NCBI RefSeq assembly: GCF_902459505.1 | Contig: NC_047096.1 | Span: 1,612,001 to 1,676,000 of the forward strand | Source: Geotrypetes seraphini | Taxonomy: Eukaryota > Chordata > Amphibia > Gymnophiona > Dermophiidae | Direction: 5' to 3' | Length of the DNA: 64,000 nucleotides | In this document: piece after piece, positions 23,036 to 34,631 of the stretch | How positions within the stretch are numbered: the first letter of the stretch is position 1 | Layout: every line of letters starts with the position of its first letter | Notes under the pieces: generated by a model | The model's database searches: none | The model's input: the letters and a program-made list of their open reading frames with translations, nothing else | What the model was told of the DNA's origin: nothing | Translations under genes and position numbers: made by a program

Positions 23036-23245
23036 GGTCTGCGGTCCTATGTACATTATCTCCCAGTTGTCATCCCTGCACAAAACCCGTCTGATCATAA
23101 TAAATGAGATTGGGAAGAATCTTCTCCAGCCAGTTAGCTCAAATCTTTGCAAAAATTTTTATATGATTATTTAGCAAAACTATAGGCCTATAGCTGGGAG
23201 ATAACACAGGATCTTTTCCAGATTTATGAAGTACTCCTAAATGAG
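23036..23245 (-). mobile_element. L1-clade LINE reverse transcriptase fragment
   Basis: The minus strand encodes SYRPIVLLNNHIKIFAKI, then ANWLEKILPNLIYYDQTGFV, the RT block typical of L1/Tx1-type LINEs and unlike the CR1 copies around it. In-frame stops show it is dead. Confidence 0.7.
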
Positions 23246-24640
23246 CTTTGTACATAAGAATAGCCATCTAGCCCAGTATCCCGTCTTCATGGAGGCCAAT
23301 CCAAGTCACAAGTACCTGGCAAAAAAACCCAAATAGTAGCAGCATTCCATGCCACTGATCCAGGGCAAGCAGTGGCTTCTCCCCTGTCTTTCTCAATAAC
23401 CGAATATGGGCTTTTCCTCCAGAAAATTGTCCAAACCAGCTATGCTATCTGCTCTTACCACAACTTCTGGCAAAGTGTTCCAGAGCTTAACTATTCTCTG
23501 AGTGAAACATTATTTCCTCCTATTGGTTTTAAAAGTATTTAACTGTAACTTCATCGAGTGTCCCCTAGTCTTTGTAATTTTTGATCCACTTGTACCTGTT
23601 CTGAAAGGTCACACAAAGTCAGAGGCGTGAAGAAAGTACAAGAAATTTATTACGGTATACCGGACTCTAGTGCAGTTAATAGCCTGCCTACTAGAGTGTC
23701 AGAAACAGGAAATACACGGACTTTTATGCCCTTTTTGCAAACTAATATATGCAAAAACTACAATTTTCATTTGTTACTTCTATAACTTTTCTACAATTAT
23801 TGGTCCTAAGCTCACACTAGCAGGTCACTTATCTAACTCTTACAGTTCTAAATGTTAAATGTACAGAAGGGCAGGGTACATCATGGCTCAAACTCTTATC
23901 TATTTAGCTTACAATGTGGTAAGGTAGGGACATACATTTTAGGCAGATGAGGTCAATAGATTGTACACTGTTTTCAGCTATGTAGGCCAGAGCAATATTT
24001 TAAACAACAGTTAACCATTTCATGACCCTACAGTTCTACTCCACACAGGATTTTGTAGACTTCAATCATATCTCCATTCAGCCATCTCTCTTCCAAACTG
24101 AAGAGCCCTAACCTTTTTAGTTTTTCCTTATACAAGAGGAGTTCCATTCCCTTTATCATCTTGGTCGCTCTTTGAACCTTTTCTAGCACTGCTATATCTT
24201 TCTTGAGATAGGGAGACCAGAATTGAATGCAATACTCCAGATAAGGTCATATCATGGAGTGATACAGGGGCATAATAACATTCTTAGTCTTGTTAACCAT
24301 CCCTTTTTTAATAATTCCCAGCATCCTGTTTGCTTTTTTGGCCGCCACCACCCATTGGACAGGTTTCACTGTATTATCTACAATGACAATCAGATCCTTC
24401 TCTTGGGTGCTAACCCCCAAACTGGGCCCTAGCATCTGGTAAATGTGATTCAGGTTATTCTTCCCAATGTGCATCACTTTGCATTTGTCCACATTAAATT
24501 TCATCTGCCACTTGGATGCCCAGTCTTCCAATTTCCTAAGGTCTGCCTACAATTTTTCACAATCTGCATTTGTTTTAACAACTTTGAACAGTTTAGTGTC
24601 ATCTGCAAATTTAATCATCTCACTCATTGTTCAATTTCCA
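23246..24640 (-). mobile_element. CR1 LINE C-terminal part and 3' end, antisense, split by a solo LTR
   Basis: The two halves, 23246-23601 and 24037-24640, join to the usual CR1 tail order once the LTR between them is set aside. The minus strand of the second half encodes MEDWASKWQMKFNVDKCKVM, then LGVSTQEKDLIVIVDNTVKP and GIIKKGMVNKTKNVIMPLYH. The RT core is missing. Confidence 0.85.
23602..24032 (-). mobile_element. Solo LTR of an endogenous retrovirus-like element (fossil)
   Basis: The 431-bp insert interrupts a CR1 tail. On the minus strand it begins TGTAGGGTCATG and ends GTGACCTTTCA, with TG...CA ends, and GTTC is duplicated on both sides (23598-23601 and 24033-24036). A TATA-like box and an AATAAA lie in LTR-like order on the minus strand. 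No internal genes remain, so it is a solo LTR, the usual product of LTR-LTR recombination. It must be younger than the CR1 copy it cuts. The class is not determined. Confidence 0.8.
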
Positions 24641-25205
24641 GATCATTTATAAATAGTTTATAGGCTTATATCCCACTTTATACAAAGCGGGTTCCAAAAA
24701 GTAGTTACATAATATCACATCACATACAATTAAACAAATCAGCAACCAGCGCCTACAATTATATTAAAGCTTCAATTCCCATATTTCATCTTACAAAACA
24801 AATACTTTTTCAGTAATTTCTTAAAATTGTGCAAATTTCCCTGCTCCTAGATGTATAGAGGGATCTAATTCCATGCCTATGGGCTTCTGCATGAAAACAT
24901 ACCTGCACCCAGTCCCAGTACAGATCCCTGCGGCACACCACTATTTACCCTCCTCCATCTCCATCAAAGTTTCTATTCCTTCCGGGATATACACTCTATT
25001 GGCTATCTTCATGTCATCTGGAAAAAGGCACATTTTCCTTGTAACCCTTGAGCAATGTCTCTCACAAATATATGAAATAGGATTGGCCCCAGTACTAACC
25101 CCTCAGGCACTCCACTATTCACCTTCTTTTCCTCCAAATGAATTCCATTTACTGACTCCCTCTGTCACCTGTTGATTATCCAGTTTCCAACCTAGTTCAT
25201 CCCTT
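24641..25205 (-). mobile_element. L2-like tail then CR1 RT-region fragment, antisense
   Basis: 24641-24880 resembles an L2-like 3' end in reverse (ATCCCACTTTATACAAAGCG). 24890-25205 carries CAGATCCCTGCGGCACACCA and CAGTACTAACCCCTCAGGCA, antisense CR1 sequence upstream of the C-terminal block. Confidence 0.6.
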
Positions 25206-25918
25206 TTGATCCTAAGTTTAGGCCTCTCATGTTACTCTAAGGAACCATATCCCACATTCCACAATCTTTTTCCCTGTACATTTTAAAGTGAAAACTGGGA
25301 AGCCCAGTCTCAATGCTGTGTGTGACATCACAATTCATTGTCTTGCAAACAACTGTGATGTCACCTATACTGGACTGACCAAAGCTGTTATTTGCCTTCG
25401 TGTGGTGCTAACTCATTTAGCATTTTACCCAAGTTATCTGCCAGACTTCAGCCCATAAATAAGCTGGCACCTGGTGTGACACTAAGGGTCACTGGAGCTC
25501 AGCCTGAGAAATGAAAGCAAGGGGGAGAGACTTGTCCTGTTTGATTAGATTATAAGCTCTACTGAGCAGGGACTGTCTCTTGAATGTTTAATGTATGGCA
25601 CTGCATACATCTGTAGTGGTAGAGAATGAGGTGTAAGATGGGAGGAAGGCAGAACTGTCGGGAGTCCCGGAGCTGCAGGAGGGTATATTTTGGTTACAGT
25701 CTTAGGAAGGAAAAGGGCGATCCTTTTCCACAGGGGGGGAGGATTGCACTTCATTACCAGAGCTTGAGAGTTTCCATGGGAATTCACTGACCTGTACAGG
25801 GGAGGGTCAGCTGGAGTGTGATAAACAATGCTAAGATAGGAGGAGAATTCTCTTCTGCTGTCTCCTAGCTAGAGAGAGGAGCAGTCTCTCCCCACTTTAA
25901 CACCTTCTCTTCTTTGTA
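25206..25918. other. PRICKLE4 upstream sequence, no separate gene seen
   Basis: It holds no recognised repeat of certain family and no coding exon. It ends in the polypyrimidine tract and AG acceptor at 25918-25919 that precedes the first PRICKLE4 coding exon, so a noncoding exon must lie further upstream, unidentified. Confidence 0.4.
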
Positions 25919-25933
25919 GGTTCCCTTTCTTCC

Positions 25934-28900
25934 ATGGCTGTGCTGAGCCCAGTTGACTATCGAAGAGTGAGGTCTCCTTGCACTGAGACTCAGGCTGTCA
26001 CTTCCGATGCCTCAGCTTCTGACAGTGATTCTGGCTGTGTTCTGGAAGAAGAGATCCAGCCTGCAACGGTAAGCTAGGGATGGGACTTGTATACTGCCTG
26101 TTTGTGGTTTTGTTTCTGCTACTTATCACGAAAGACGAGAGGAGCTAGGAGTTGAAAGCACTCTCAAAGAGGTGGCCTTGAACACTGCCAGAGACGGAGC
26201 CTACTGTAGGGATTTGGGCAGCTTGTTCTAAACTGAATCACTATATTTGGCAAAGTCTTTGATAGTTGATTCAGCTTGTTCTAAGCCAGGGATGTCTAAA
26301 TCCCTCTTCGAGGGCTGCAATCCAGTCGGGTTTTCAGGATTTCCCCAATGAATATGCATGAGATCTATTTGCATGAACTGCTTTCATTGTATGCTAATAG
26401 ATCTCATGCATATTCATTGGGGAAATCCTGAAAACCCGACTGGATTGTGGCCCTCGAGGAGAGACTTTGACACCCCTGTTCTAAGCATACGGTGCAGCAA
26501 GGCAGAAGGGACTGAGTCGAGTTGGCAGAGGAAGAGAAGGGCACAGATAGAAGGGACTTACCAGCTGAGCAGAGCTCATGGGGGAGGAGAGATTGAGGGA
26601 CGGCCGAGTGAGTGCTTTTGTAGGTCAGTAGGAGAAACGGACGGGAAGCCAATGAAGTGACTTTGCTGTTACCTCTCCCATCATCTGGAGCTTAGATAAC
26701 TGTATAGAGATGCCAGTTCCTTCCCTCCTATTATCTGATCCTTTTTCGTACTCTCTTCTTTTTTATACTTCATTGTAGTTCACCCCCCAGTCCTTTTGTT
26801 CCATGTCAGTCGGTTTTGTCTTTGTCATCATGCAATTTTGTTGACATGTATCCCCTGATTTTATAACGAATAAATATCGTGGAAACCACAGTCGTATAAA
26901 TCAATTAATCACCACAAGAAAAAACGCACACTTGATCAGCTTTGCAGGTACTTTCAATCATTCAAAAAGGAAACAAAATTTACATAAACTTATAAGCACA
27001 GAAATTGGAGAAAAACAGACGGCCAGGACTACACTGTACCCTAAGTCATCTGTATCATCAGTCTTTCATACTTTCAAATGCACTTCTCCTTTTACAAACT
27101 TTTCTTGATCAACAGTGTGTTTTTTCTTGTGATCCCCTGATTTGTGTAATCGCTTAGTATTACGATAGGCAATATATGAAATTATCATTAAACTTGAAAT
27201 GACTTTAGGAGAGGGGAATCCAGGGCAATGGCGGATGCAGTGACTTGTCCAGGGTCACAAGAAGCAGCACTGGGATTTGATCTCACAACCTCAGCGTGCA
27301 GAGGCAGCAGCTCTACCATTAAACCACTCCTCACCTTACTGGGCTCTGTTCAAACCAGGTTTCTCGTTTATTAATCTAAACAGTAGGATAATGTGCCAGC
27401 ACTGTGCACTGGCATTTTTCTTCCTTCACAACTCCCCAGGGCTTTATTTAAAAAAAAATCCCACTTCTAACCAAGACTAACCAGGGACTGGAAATTGCAC
27501 TTAGGATAGGAACTTGGTTAATGTGTACCCTACGTTTGGCCACTAGGTGTCACCTTTGAGGAATGCCTGATGCTGTCTGTGGTCAGCCCAGGGACTGATT
27601 CAGGAGCAAATGATCGTGGGTGCTAAACCCAATGGAAATTAACCTTCCCTGGTCATAGTCAAGGAATTTACTCAGTATTTTTACACACAGTGGAACAGCT
27701 ACAGCTCACCCGTTCTGGGCTACCCAGGACAGACAACCCCTTCCGAGATCCTCTCTGCTTCTCCCATGCGTCTTAAATTCAGACTCCTGAGTCTATGACT
27801 CTTTCTTTCAGAGCCTTTAACAGAGTTAGTTCATTATGATTATTGCTGTTTAATCTTCGTGTCTATTAATATGGTGATTCTAGAATCTGGAGAGTATGTG
27901 ATGAAGAGAAACTAAGAACAGCTGATCCCACTCTGAATTTCTCTAACCTTTCTGTGTTTTGCAGCAGGTCAACTCTGCAAGGGCTGATCTAATCACCTCC
28001 CTTCACCTCAAAGCTCTTCTGAGCCAGCTGCCAGCCCAAGACTCGGAGGTGAGTGAACTCATCACCACCTCTTCCTGCCCCACAGCACCCCACACCTTGC
28101 CCTCCCTCACGAAATGTGATGCTTTCATCATCCCACTTCCCCTTACTTTCCTGCCCTTGAGCTCTGGTGGGACAGTTCTGAGGCTCCCTGTGCTTCCATG
28201 CAGGTCAAATACTGCCACTGGATTCTGGGAGAGAGAGAGAGAGAAGAGTTGCAGAGATTCAGCGCTTGGCGTAGATTGAATTCACTGGGACAGGCGATCC
28301 TTCAGCCCCTAGCATCCCTGAGAGCAGAGTTCTGCTGCTGTCACCAGGTAGGAAGTGCACCTGCAAACACATCACAGCCTCCATGGTGATACATGCACTG
28401 GGGGTGGTACAGTGCCTCCCCCGGTGCACGCAGGGTCCTCAGACATCACCCCCTCAATGCACATAGCAGGACAGTGCAAGTGTCCCTATGGATTAGGAGC
28501 GGTAGGAAGGCTGCAGACAGCTGATTCCTGTAACTGGCTGCATAAAAAGCCTTCAGCTCTTCCAGTGATGGGTCATGATTATTAAGTTGGTTTATAACCT
28601 TGTTCCATTGCTTTGCAGTGTGGCAGGCAGATGAAGAGAGGGGAAATGGCTGTGTGGGCATCAGAGCTCGGAGATCATCGCTGTTGGCACCCTTCCTGCT
28701 TTACTTGTGCCACCTGCTGCCAACCTCTCCTGGACCTCATTTTCTTTCACCAGGACGGGGAGCTCTATTGTGGCCGCCATCACGCAGAGCTGTTCAGACC
28801 ACGCTGCGCCTCGTGCGATCAGGCAGGTGTCATGCGAAAGAGTGCGGTATGTTGAATGTCACTGAAGTTCCTTCATTACCACAGACCCCCTAAAGCTCCC

Positions 28901-31900
28901 CTAGCAGACTCCTCCATGAACCGTTATCACCATCCCTCCCCTCCCCCCTTCAACCGGTTATCTCTTAGTTTTGCTTTGTGTGTGTGACTCGGTTTCTGCT
29001 TTCCCACTGCCCAGTTGATTTTCGCTAAGGAGCTGACAGAGGCTGAAGGGTGGTCGTGGCATGTGGAACACTTCTGCTGCACAGATTGTGAGGTGGTACT
29101 TGGGGGGCAGAGGTACGTCATGAAGAGTGGCAGCCCCTACTGCATGACCTGCTTCCAGAGCTTCCATACAGAGACCTGTACAGACTCCATAGGTGAGGAA
29201 AAGTGCCTGACTGTGCCGCTGTGAATAAAGGGAAGGAAGCCTCTGATTCTGCTTTATTTCGATAACTACCCACAGTGGACATTGGATGTGAAATCTGAGC
29301 AGTGAGGAGAAGGGTCAGATTTAGGGCTTGAATGAAAAGCATCTGCAAGCTAAGGAGACTGCTTCTTTTTTTCCCCCTAGGCCTGGACTGTGAGCATGTG
29401 TCATACCAGGGCCAGCACTGGCATGCCCGGACCGCATGCTTCTGTTGTGATTCGTGTCAGAAATCTCTGCTGGGCTTGCCCTTCATACCTAGGGATGGAG
29501 TGCTATTCTGTAGTGAAATCTGCAGCTGGAGTCGGGACTCTGCAAGCCACGAGACCCAGAGGAACAGCTCAGAGACTGTAGAAGCTTGGAATGCATCACA
29601 CCACCCCAGAGCTTCTAAGGGGCATGGTAAGTTCCAGAGCAAACCCAGTGAGGGAACAGCCCAAAAAGGACACAACGGTCACCAAAAGCTCCAGGCCTAA
29701 GGGCTGCTCCCAGAAGACCCCGTGCAAGGCCCTCGCTCAGAAAGATGTGCAGCTGATGACATTAGCAGAGACCCAGCAGCACTTTATTCATTTCAAAACT
29801 AAACAGCTGGCATAATTTACATACACAATATTAAAATAAAGGCAAAATAAAACCAAATACACATATAGGAAAATGAATATACCATAATGTGGATAATAGA
29901 GATCATAGATATGGGTTGTTAATTTCACTGTAGAAAATTCTGCTCTCTTCTCTCCCACCTCGAAGGGGGCAGGTTCTGATGGCTGTACCCCCCCCCCCCC
30001 AGCATCACAGCAGTCAGGACCACTGGAAGGGGAGGGTGGTGGGAAGGAAACAGAACCACAGTACAACCAGCTCAGAACCTGCTGGAGTGAAAAAGAGCCA
30101 GAAGCGAGGGGTTCAAGTCTCACTTGGGCTTCTCGTGCCTCACTTAACTTTCCATTGCGTCAAGTACAAACTTAGGGACTGAAGCTGAAAGCCAGCACAG
30201 ATGGAAGCATTTGCTTAGCATAGGATGCAGAAAAGGGCTTTGCACAAAGGTAACCCTCCACTGCTGCCCAGTATTCCTCGGCAGTAGCGTCTGAGAGATT
30301 TTTTATGCCCATCTTCCTGCGAATCCTCCCCCTAGACCCCCAATCCTCCGCAGGGAACGTACTGGTTCACCCACTGGTGACACTATTGGTGTAGGGAAAT
30401 GTTGTATGCTGAAAGCTGTGTTGTGTTCTGGGTCATCCAGGGCCATCTTTCCCTCTATTCCCATCGCGTGTGTTCTCTCTTCAGGGCCTGCGCTAGCCTC
30501 ACCCACCGATGGCGCATAGTGAAAAGGCCTCGTACACTGACACAGGAGCTCTTTGTGGCACTCTGATTATTGGTTTTGTTACTTCATGTGCAAGGTTTCA
30601 GAAGTCACCATCCAGGGCTATAACATCTCTTGCAGGTAATCTTTGGTCCAAGTGGACAGAGCATTAACTGTGGTTCCATTACAGGGAAAGAACATGAGAC
30701 TTATCTCTCACCCATTACAAATGGGCTTGTGAACATGTGATAACAGCCTTTCTAGGTCAGCAATGGTCCATCTAATCCAGTAGCTCATCATCATGGTGAC
30801 CAGTCCAGACAAAAATCCAAACAGTAACAACATTCCACGCTACCGATTCAGGGCAAGCAGTGGCTTCCCCCATGTCTTAATAACCTAAAAGACTATGGAC
30901 TTTTCCTCCAGGAACTTGTCCAAACCTTTCTTAAAACCACCTACGCTATCCGCTTAACTATTCTCCGAGTGAAAAAAAAATTCCTCCTATTGGTTTTAAA
31001 AACTATTTCCTTGTAACTTCATCGAGTGTCTCCTAGTCTTTGTCATTTTTGACGGAGTGAAAAATCGATCCACTGCCCTAGAGAAAGAGACTGTCTCTGT
31101 CTCCTTCATCCGAGACTGAGCAAAGGACAAGAACCACTGAAGTGCAAGGCTGAGGCAGCAGTGTATGTGGAGGATGTGGGCTTCCCTTCAAAAAAATCTG
31201 TATCAAAGCGGTTAACAATTCCCCGGCACCCGTGGACTGAAGGATTACAGTATGTTATATGCTATTGTGTTTGGGGGGTTCTTGTATTTTTACAAAATAT
31301 AAAGACCCTCTTCCCAGGAAACCTAGGAAGAAACTGGTGTTCATATATAAAATTAAGAACCCATTTCTGATAGACAAAATGTATTTCTCTCTCTCTTTTA
31401 ATTTCTTGTATACTGCCTGAAGGCAACTGAAGCAGTGGCGCTCTGGTACAGTTTGTTCTGTCCCTGGAGGGCTCCCAATCTGAGGTGCCCATGAAGAAAG
31501 CTCGCGTGGGCCATGTGGCATACGCGCAAAGCGATGCAGAGAGGGATTGAGTGCAGTGTTAACCTGCACAGAATGCAAGGCCGTGCTTGTGAGGCCTTTG
31601 AGTATTCCACACAATGTAGAGAGGTAAAGAGAGGCTACCGTGAACATTTTGTCCCGAGGTCCTGGGCTGCATACAAGGGTTTCACTACCTGTTTTCTCTC
31701 CTTTTGCCACCTGAGGGAAGCCCCTGCGAGGTTCAAAGGCAGACAAATGTGTCTGAGCCTTGCAACAATTGTTTGGGCATACATTTCTGCTTTAGGCACA
31801 CATCAGGGGTCAACGTTTGTGGGTGCTTCCATTTTCTTTTGGACATATGCATACTGCAAAATCTTCTGTACATGCAGCTCCCCCCTACCAGCCCCCAATG

Positions 31901-33647
31901 TAAGGTTTGGAGGGGTAATGTTGAAGCAGCCTTATAATCCGCCAAGACCTGGATTCAATACCCTCGTTGAAGATTCAGTAGAAAGTAAAATTACTGACAA
32001 AGACCGCTAAGAGTGCTTGCATAAAGAATATATATATATATTGTGCAGAAATAAGCTTAATAAAAAGCAAGATTTATAAAGATACATCAAGCATTACAAT
32101 GGTAGAAATAAGTTTTACAAATACAGAGACTGCTTCTGTGTTCTTGTGAATGAGAGAGAAAAGTCAGCTTCCTGATTAGGTGCTGTGAGGACAGAGAGGG
32201 GGTGATGTTCCAGACAGAGAAAATGGGTGTTGCAGAGAGAGGGTTTTTATAGGTTGGAATAAATAGAAACTATTCTATTTCCTAGTATCTTTCTGTTTAG
32301 AATTTGTAAACTGTTTGAAACAATGGTTAGTTTAATGGATAAGGAAGGTGTGATACTTGCAGGCGTGGTAGATGGGATTAGTCTCTGGCTTAGCCTATCT
32401 TCTTGATAAACAATCCAGTCTGGCTGGATGCTTAATGTATGTGAATTCTGTGCAGGAGCATTTAGGGTCTATCTGCATCAACATTCCAGAGTCAGATTGA
32501 TATAATGTCCCATAGGCCTTTGCTGACGTTGGTTAGGCCAACCGAAAATGCTGACTGAGACCCACCACATTGGATGCAAAGTTTTCATGTATAAACTAGA
32601 AGACATGTAACTTTCTGCAGGGTATAAGCCAGGCCCTTAGACATCTCTTTCTTTCCGTTTCATTCAGTGACACAACACTGCTCTGAACTCCTTCACTGGC
32701 TTCCCTGTATCCTCGCAACATTTCTCCTCAGACCGGGGATTTTGAATTACAGTCCACTCGAAGGGGCAATACTTTCAAAATAGAATAAAACACAAAAGAT
32801 CCCCCTCTCATCAATACTGGGCAAGTTTCTCAAATAATAGCATCATGTAACATTTAAAGTCTTTAAAATATTTAAATGCGTTCATAAGCTCTTCAGCAAG
32901 GCATTGGGCCTTGCTGAAGAGCTTATGAGCACATTGATATTATTTGAGAAACTTGCCCAGTCTTTTGTGTCAAGTTTTCTACTGGCAGGAAAGATTTTCT
33001 TAAGTATTAGGTTTTTTGTCTCTACTTTTTAGCTCTAACTGTGCCTCATGATTGTAGCAAAAGCTGCTTCAGTTCCGAGAATGCACTGCCCCTATCAGCC
33101 ACAAATCTGTTTCAGTCTGTTGTATTGGGTATGTCCCTCCGTTAGTTGTCATTCTCTCTCTCTTCCAGGAACATCGGTGGAAACCCAGAAAGATCCTTCA
33201 GAACCTCCAGTGATTTCCCTCCAAAGACACAGGTCAGCACAGGACTCAAAAACTAGAGAGGAGCTCAGTCTGAGACATAAACCAGACTGGAAAGGCGACC
33301 TATTTGCTTTGCATGGACCTAGCTGTTCTGCACTTATGACCCATCGCCAGAGTCCACAGCAGGAGGGGAGGAAGCAGAGCTGGAAAGTCCATCATCAGCA
33401 CAAGGAAAGGGGCAAATCGGGCCAACAGAACCAGACGTTATCAGGACAAGCACCCTGTTCGGATTTCCCTGCTAACTTCCTGCGGGAGGCAGGAAATGAC
33501 CTCAGCACGTGCTCTACCTGTTCATCTTCTTCACTCTCGGAACAAGAAGGCTTCTTTTTTGGGAAACCAATCCCAGGCTGCAGGATCACAGACAGCACCT
33601 GTCCACAGACGGTAGATCAAAGAAAGAAGAAATGCAGTGTGTGCTGA
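25934..33647 (+). CDS. PRICKLE4: PRICKLE4, PET and LIM domain protein, seven coding exons
   Basis: This is a Prickle/Testin-type adaptor. The coding exons are 25934-26068, 27965-28048, 28204-28347, 28619-28822, 29015-29192, 29381-29626 and 33169-33647, with fitting phases, giving 489 residues. The N terminus has the SDSDSGCVLEEE motif shared with other Prickles. The PET domain spans about residues 55-120 (LKALLSQLPAQDSEVKYC). LIM1 begins CHQCGRQM and continues through CWHPSCFTC and YCGRHHAEL. LIM2 begins CASCDQLIF and includes HFCCTDC. LIM3 retains GQHWHARTACFCC and SLLGLPFIPRDG, but its first cysteine pair is not canonical. The tail has STCSTCSSSSLSEQEGFFFG and ends CSVC, a CaaX prenylation motif. 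Intron 4 uses a GC donor. The second exon may start three bases later (CAGCAG acceptor). Its place beside FRS3 and near TOMM6 supports PRICKLE4 over PRICKLE1-3. Confidence 0.95.
26287..26478. mobile_element. hAT-like palindromic MITE with perfect 8-bp TSD, in PRICKLE4 intron 1
   Basis: The 192-bp element is bounded by CAGGGATGTC and GACACCCCTG, with TTCTAAGC duplicated exactly at 26279-26286 and 26479-26486. The arms contain CCAGTCGGGTTTTCAGGAT and CCAATGAATATGCATGAG with their inverses. It belongs to the same family as 53848-54020. Confidence 0.92.
26914..27138. mobile_element. TIR element of about 220 bp in PRICKLE4 intron 1
   Basis: CACAAGAAAAAACGCACACT followed by TGATCA is mirrored by TGATCAACAGTGTG and TTTTTTCTTGTG at the right end. 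The interior is noncoding and the superfamily is unclear. Confidence 0.6.
27190..27345 (+). mobile_element. MIR/L2-like SINE fragment in PRICKLE4 intron 1
   Basis: GTGACTTGTCCAGGGTCACA, then GCACTGGGATTTGATCTCAC and TACCATTAAACCACTCC, matches the MIR-like 3' half. Confidence 0.6.
29627..29700 (+). other. Possible alternative PRICKLE4 C-terminal end by intron-6 retention
   Basis: The exon-6 frame stays open past the GTAAGT donor at 29627 for 24 codons (ending NGHQKLQA) before a stop at 29698-29700. Such a form would lack the CaaX tail. Only transcript data could show whether it is used. Confidence 0.25.
30725..31080 (-). mobile_element. CR1 LINE 3' end, antisense, in PRICKLE4 intron 6
   Basis: It shows the tail blocks AGGTCAGCAATGGTCCATC, GCAAGCAGTGGCTTCCCCC and TGTAACTTCATCGAGTGTC seen in the other CR1 copies in reverse. 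Confidence 0.8.
31985..32570 (-). mobile_element. Possible LTR-like fossil in PRICKLE4 intron 6
   Basis: On the minus strand it would begin TGTGGTGGGTCTCAG, with a TATAAAAACCC promoter-like box near 32246 and AT-rich sequence towards the far end. No target duplication or internal gene was found, so the assignment is weak. Confidence 0.3.
32791..32969. repeat. Long inverted repeat (hairpin), probable MITE
   Basis: The outer arms CACAAAAGA and ACTGGGCAAGTTTCTCAAAT are mirrored by ATTTGAGAAACTTGCCCAGT and TCTTTTGTG. The central arms CATAAGCTCTTCAGCAAGGC and CCTTGCTGAAGAGCTTATG form a second perfect stem. It lies in PRICKLE4 intron 6, 200 bp before the last exon. Confidence 0.7.
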
Positions 33648-34110
33648 GGAGACCCTGCATCCCAGATCTCAGCACGACACGGGCAGATGGCTTGCTGCGT
33701 GCCATCTATCGACATTTGTCTGAACCGGAGCCTCGGTCTTTGTCGGTGATCCCTGCTGGGGAGGCTACGAGCGTGTTCCATGGACCCGGACCTGCATCCT
33801 TAGTCTTAAGGGCAGAGTTTGAAATGATGTTTCATCAGCACTTACTACTGTAACCTTTTCATTCTTTTCAATGCCTGAGGCAGTATTCTGAAGAAAACTC
33901 GCAAAATACAGCCCAGACTTCCATTATCAAGGTGGTGTTTTTACCACATCCCTCCTTTTCCTCAGCTGAAGAGCGAGGAAACCAACCCTGGAAACTCATC
34001 TGTGCAAAATCTCTTACGTTTAGAAATAAGTCATACAGTTTGCCATGCCTTACAACTATAACCCTGTACAATCTACTTTTTTTAATAAACAGTTTATTCA
34101 CAACACAAAA
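33648..34110 (+). other. PRICKLE4 3' UTR with candidate poly(A) signal
   Basis: Noncoding sequence after the stop. AATAAA occurs at about 34084-34089 and is the first clear signal downstream, so the transcript probably ends shortly after it. Confidence 0.5.
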
Positions 34111-34631
34111 TCCAATAAATTCAAGTGTGAAAAGCAGACGCTTTTATACAAATAGTACAGCCAAGGCAAATAAGCCATTAAACAATAAGTTGTGATTCTT
34201 AAGACCTGGATTCAGTCTTATAAGAGAATACCCCTAAAAGAACCCCTAGTCCCCCCTGTCCATTCATCTGTTAATCGTTAAAGATGGAGACTGTAGAAAT
34301 CTTGTCTGGGTGGGGATTTACTGCACGCTGTGTTTCAAGAAGAGGGAAGGGAGAATTTAGCTGACGGCACATAAGGGGATTTCACCCCTGGCATTAAGAG
34401 GTCTGTTAAAAGTAGACTAACTGCAAAGCTTCGGCATTCCCAACATTTGTCAGTCAATTAATGCAGAGAAAAGCTCTTTACATGAAGTCAGCTGCATTAT
34501 CTAAATGTGTTAAGTGTAAGAAGCAGCCTCCACCCTCTTCTACCTTAGCGGCTCTTGCAGAAATACCACCACTTAGTAAACAGGCCTTTAGGGCCCAGGT
34601 GCTGAAAAGTTTTGTGTGTGAACCAGTCTTG

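Noticed and set aside
28823-28832. GT at 28827 as the PRICKLE4 exon 4 donor
   Set aside because: Splicing there shifts the next exon into an early stop and breaks the CDQLIF match to Prickle LIM2; the GC donor at 28823 fits.
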